Assembly (NCBI GenBank): GCA_016296045.1
Contig: JAEDKB010000016.1
Location: 1 to 17,349 of the forward strand
Length of the DNA stretch: 17,349 bases
Direction: 5' to 3'
Origin: Oscillospiraceae bacterium
GTDB taxonomy: Bacteria > Bacillota > Clostridia > Oscillospirales > Oscillospiraceae
In this document: positions 15,637 through 17,349 of the stretch, in pieces
How the letters are laid out: each line of letters begins with the position of its first letter
Position numbering within the stretch: the first letter of the stretch is position 1
Made by a program: the position numbers and the translations under genes
The notes under the pieces: model-generated
The model's input: only the letters and a program-made list of their open reading frames with translations
Database searches by the model: none
What the model was told of the DNA's origin: nothing

Positions 15637-15666
15637 ATTGAGCGGAAGCGTTTGCTCCCGCTCAAT
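15637..15666 (-). other. Intercistronic hairpin between ygeW and arcC
   Basis: ATTGAGCGG and CCGCTCAAT (9 bp), then a mismatch and three more pairs close a GTTT loop (AAAC on the transcript). No U-tract follows on the minus strand, so it is more likely an mRNA processing or stability element, or a binding site, than a terminator. A TATAAT hexamer on the minus strand at 15667-15672 lacks a convincing -35. Confidence 0.4.
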
Positions 15667-15698
15667 ATTATAGAATTTTGAATTTCTGATAAAGGGAA

Positions 15699-16892
15699 TC
15701 AGAACATCTTGCGCTTGTTGTCAGAAGCGTCCAGAGCCATCAGGGTGCCGACAGGATCCTTCACCTGAGACATGAAGATCATTGCGGCAATGATGTACGG
15801 CTTGTAGGAAGCCTGCTTATACAGAGGAACAAGATAACGGTCGAAAACGGAGTTGTCAACTTCGCCTTCCGGGCAGCTCAGACCGGTGATGTCTGCGGGC
15901 AGGCAGTGCAGATACAGAGCCTTGCCGTCCTTTGTCAGCTTCATCATTTCTTCGGTGCAAGCCCAATCCTTATGCTCGGCGTTCTGAGCAAGCAGTCTCT
16001 TTTCGAGCTCGTCGATGCCCTTCTGGTCGCCCTTGGAGTACAGAGCGGTACGCTCTTCCATTGCCTTGAAGGGAGCCCAGGACTTCGGATAGACGATATC
16101 GGCATCCTTAAAGGCCTCTTCCATGGAGTTGGTCTTGGTGAACTTGGAGCCGTACTTCTCGCAGTTCTTACGAGCGACTTCTTCCACCTCGGGGAAGACC
16201 TCGTATCCTTCCGGATGAGCCAGGGTGACATCCATACCGAAACGGGTGAACAGACCGATAACACCCTGCGGTACGGACAGCGGCTTGCCGTAAGACGGGG
16301 AATATGCCCAAGTCATGGCAACCTTCTTGCCCTTCAGATTCTCAACACCGCCGAAGTAGTGGATGACATGGAGCATATCAGCCATGCACTGCGTCGGATG
16401 GTCAACGTCGCACTGCAGATTGACCAGAGTGGGGCGCTGCTCCAGGATGCCGTCACGGTAGCCTTCTTCCAGAGCATCCATGAAGGTCTTCTGATATTCG
16501 TGACCCTGGTGGATGTACATATCGTCACGGATGCCGATGACGTCAGCCATGAAGGAGACCATGTTCGCAGTTTCGCGGACGGTTTCGCCGTGAGCGATCT
16601 GAGACTTTTTCTCATCGAGAACCTGCTCTTCCAGACCGAGGAGGTTGCAGGCGGAAGCAAAGGAGAAGCGGGTACGGGTGGAGTTGTCGCGGAAGAGGGA
16701 AATGCCGAGACCGGAGTTGAAGATCTTGGTGGACTTATTGCGCTCACGCAGATCGCGGAGAGCGTCAGCTACGGTGAAAATGGCGTCGATTTCGTCATCG
16801 GTCTTGTCCCAAGTCCAATAGAAATCGCTCTTGTACATATTGTTGATATGCAGGGTTTCAAGATGTCTTGCAAGTTCTACAGTTTTGCTCAT
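15699..16892 (-). CDS. ygeW: Knotted carbamoyltransferase YgeW
   Basis: This 397-residue protein belongs to the transcarbamylase superfamily but is longer than OTC (about 330). The carbamoyl phosphate motifs are intact: STRTR (71-75, in SLFRDNSTRTRF) and HPTQ (165-168), with HCLPADITG near the C-terminus. The SMG ornithine loop is absent. SFASACNLLGLEEQ and TWAYSPSYGKPLSVPQG are of the YgeW type, a branch with a knotted fold. The true substrate is not established in my knowledge; the family is linked to anaerobic purine/urate breakdown. GGAGG is 8 nt before the ATG. It lies 35 nt behind ygeY and ahead of carbamate kinase, so it may produce carbamoyl phosphate by running in the phosphorolytic direction. 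Confidence 0.93.
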   Translation of the reverse strand: MSKTVELARHLETLHINNMYKSDFYWTWDKTDDEIDAIFTVADALRDLRERNKSTKIFNSGLGISLFRDNSTRTRFSFASACNLLGLEEQVLDEKKSQIAHGETVRETANMVSFMADVIGIRDDMYIHQGHEYQKTFMDALEEGYRDGILEQRPTLVNLQCDVDHPTQCMADMLHVIHYFGGVENLKGKKVAMTWAYSPSYGKPLSVPQGVIGLFTRFGMDVTLAHPEGYEVFPEVEEVARKNCEKYGSKFTKTNSMEEAFKDADIVYPKSWAPFKAMEERTALYSKGDQKGIDELEKRLLAQNAEHKDWACTEEMMKLTKDGKALYLHCLPADITGLSCPEGEVDNSVFDRYLVPLYKQASYKPYIIAAMIFMSQVKDPVGTLMALDASDNKRKMF

Positions 16893-16927
16893 TGATATTT
16901 CCTCCGTTATAGATTTTTTCGGGTGGA

Positions 16928-17349
16928 TTACTTAATGTCGTTGCCGGTCAGTTCCTGACGGAAAGAGGTAGCGGAGCCGTCCTTGTTTTCGGGCTTGTAC
17001 AGGCCGGGAACCGCTGCGTACAAAGCGGCGCAGACAACGAGATCCTGCTTCCATGTGATTTCGTTCGGGGCATGAGCCTGAGACTCGGCACCGGGGCCGA
17101 AACCGACGCAGGGGATGCCGTAGCGACCCTGAATGGAAACGCCGTTAGTGGAGAAGGTCCACTTGTCGGTCAGCGGGCGCTGACGCTTTTCTTTTGCCTG
17201 CTCGTCGGCATACAGTCTGCTTTCGCCCCACAGAGCGTGGTGTGCATCGATGAGAGCCTGAACATGAGGAGCGGATTCCTTATTGATCCAAGTCGGGAAG
17301 AAGCACTCGGTTTCGTAGACATGTCCGTTCCATGCGGGACGGTCATACA
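16928..17349 (-). CDS. ygeY: YgeY-type M20-family hydrolase (3' part, cut by window edge)
   Basis: About 140 C-terminal residues are present; the start lies beyond the right end. Translation of the minus strand gives [16 protein letters not shown], then [36 protein letters not shown] and [21 protein letters not shown]. This matches the C-terminal part of the M20 peptidase-like family known as YgeY (selenium-metabolism-linked hydrolase). The conserved histidine of the M20 family that binds metal near the C-terminus is seen in QAHAPNE. It is the first visible gene of a minus-strand operon with ygeW and carbamate kinase. The exact substrate is not known to me. Confidence 0.88.
   Translation of the reverse strand, partial: YDRPAWNGHVYETECFFPTWINKESAPHVQALIDAHHALWGESRLYADEQAKEKRQRPLTDKWTFSTNGVSIQGRYGIPCVGFGPGAESQAHAPNEITWKQDLVVCAALYAAVPGLYKPENKDGSATSFRQELTGNDIK

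Noticed and set aside
14692..15681. 329-codon open frame antisense to carbamate kinase
   Set aside because: Same cause: it mirrors a highly biased gene. The translated product has no recognisable domain.
15906..16895. 329-codon open frame antisense to ygeW
   Set aside because: It is a mirror frame produced by strongly biased codons in ygeW, with no family motifs and no ribosome site.

Overview
The window looks like chromosomal DNA of an anaerobic, spore-forming member of the Clostridia, most like the Oscillospiraceae/Ruminococcaceae. The reasons are the spore-associated pair yabP-yabQ next to divIC and an S1-domain gene (the Bacillus/Clostridium order), strong GGAGG ribosome sites, sigma-A-like promoters, a type III glutamine synthetase, and a ygeY-ygeW-carbamate kinase block typical of anaerobic gut bacteria. 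Family assignments come from reading motifs, not from a database search. I see no transposase, integrase, phage gene, tRNA, rRNA or CRISPR array.

Layout. (1) 1-2750, minus strand: a PAS/histidine-kinase-like protein, then yabP, yabQ, divIC and a yabR-type S1 protein, apparently one operon read from a promoter near 2722-2750. (2) 2798-6395, plus strand: uvrA and radC from a strong divergent promoter, ended by a 20-bp-stem terminator that overlaps the radC stop codon. (3) 6400-8143, minus strand: ornithine carbamoyltransferase (argF) with its own promoter, which carries a 10-bp inverted repeat, preceded by a YetF/DUF421 membrane protein. (4) 8392-10497, plus strand: type III glutamine synthetase. 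(5) 10498-10911: about 400 bp without a gene, packed with palindromic elements. One is an exact inverted copy of a 32-bp hairpin at the left end of the window. (6) 10912-11574, minus strand: a lipoprotein of unknown function whose transcript probably begins with a stem-loop. (7) 11751-14116, plus strand: a small single-span membrane protein coupled to ruvC, then ruvA and ruvB. (8) 14339-14617, plus strand: a two-module zinc-ribbon protein with a strong promoter and a structured leader of about 120 nt. (9) 14686-17349, minus strand: ygeY (cut by the window edge), ygeW and carbamate kinase.

How the genes work together. DNA repair and recombination is well represented (UvrA for excision repair, RadC, and RuvCAB for Holliday junctions). 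Nitrogen and carbamoyl-phosphate metabolism is the second theme: OTC, YgeW, carbamate kinase, YgeY and GSIII. YgeY-YgeW-carbamate kinase is the module linked in E. coli and gut anaerobes to selenium-associated anaerobic purine breakdown, where carbamoyl phosphate would be turned into ATP. The left-hand operon joins cell division (DivIC) and spore-envelope genes with an unusual kinase-like protein that lacks the expected phospho-acceptor histidine.

Most of the window is conventional core genome. The points most worth a second look are the degenerate kinase, the 95-nt out-of-frame yabQ/divIC overlap, the inverted repeat at the argF promoter, the 5'-terminal stem-loop of the lipoprotein mRNA, the small membrane protein coupled to ruvC, and the nested palindromic repeats.
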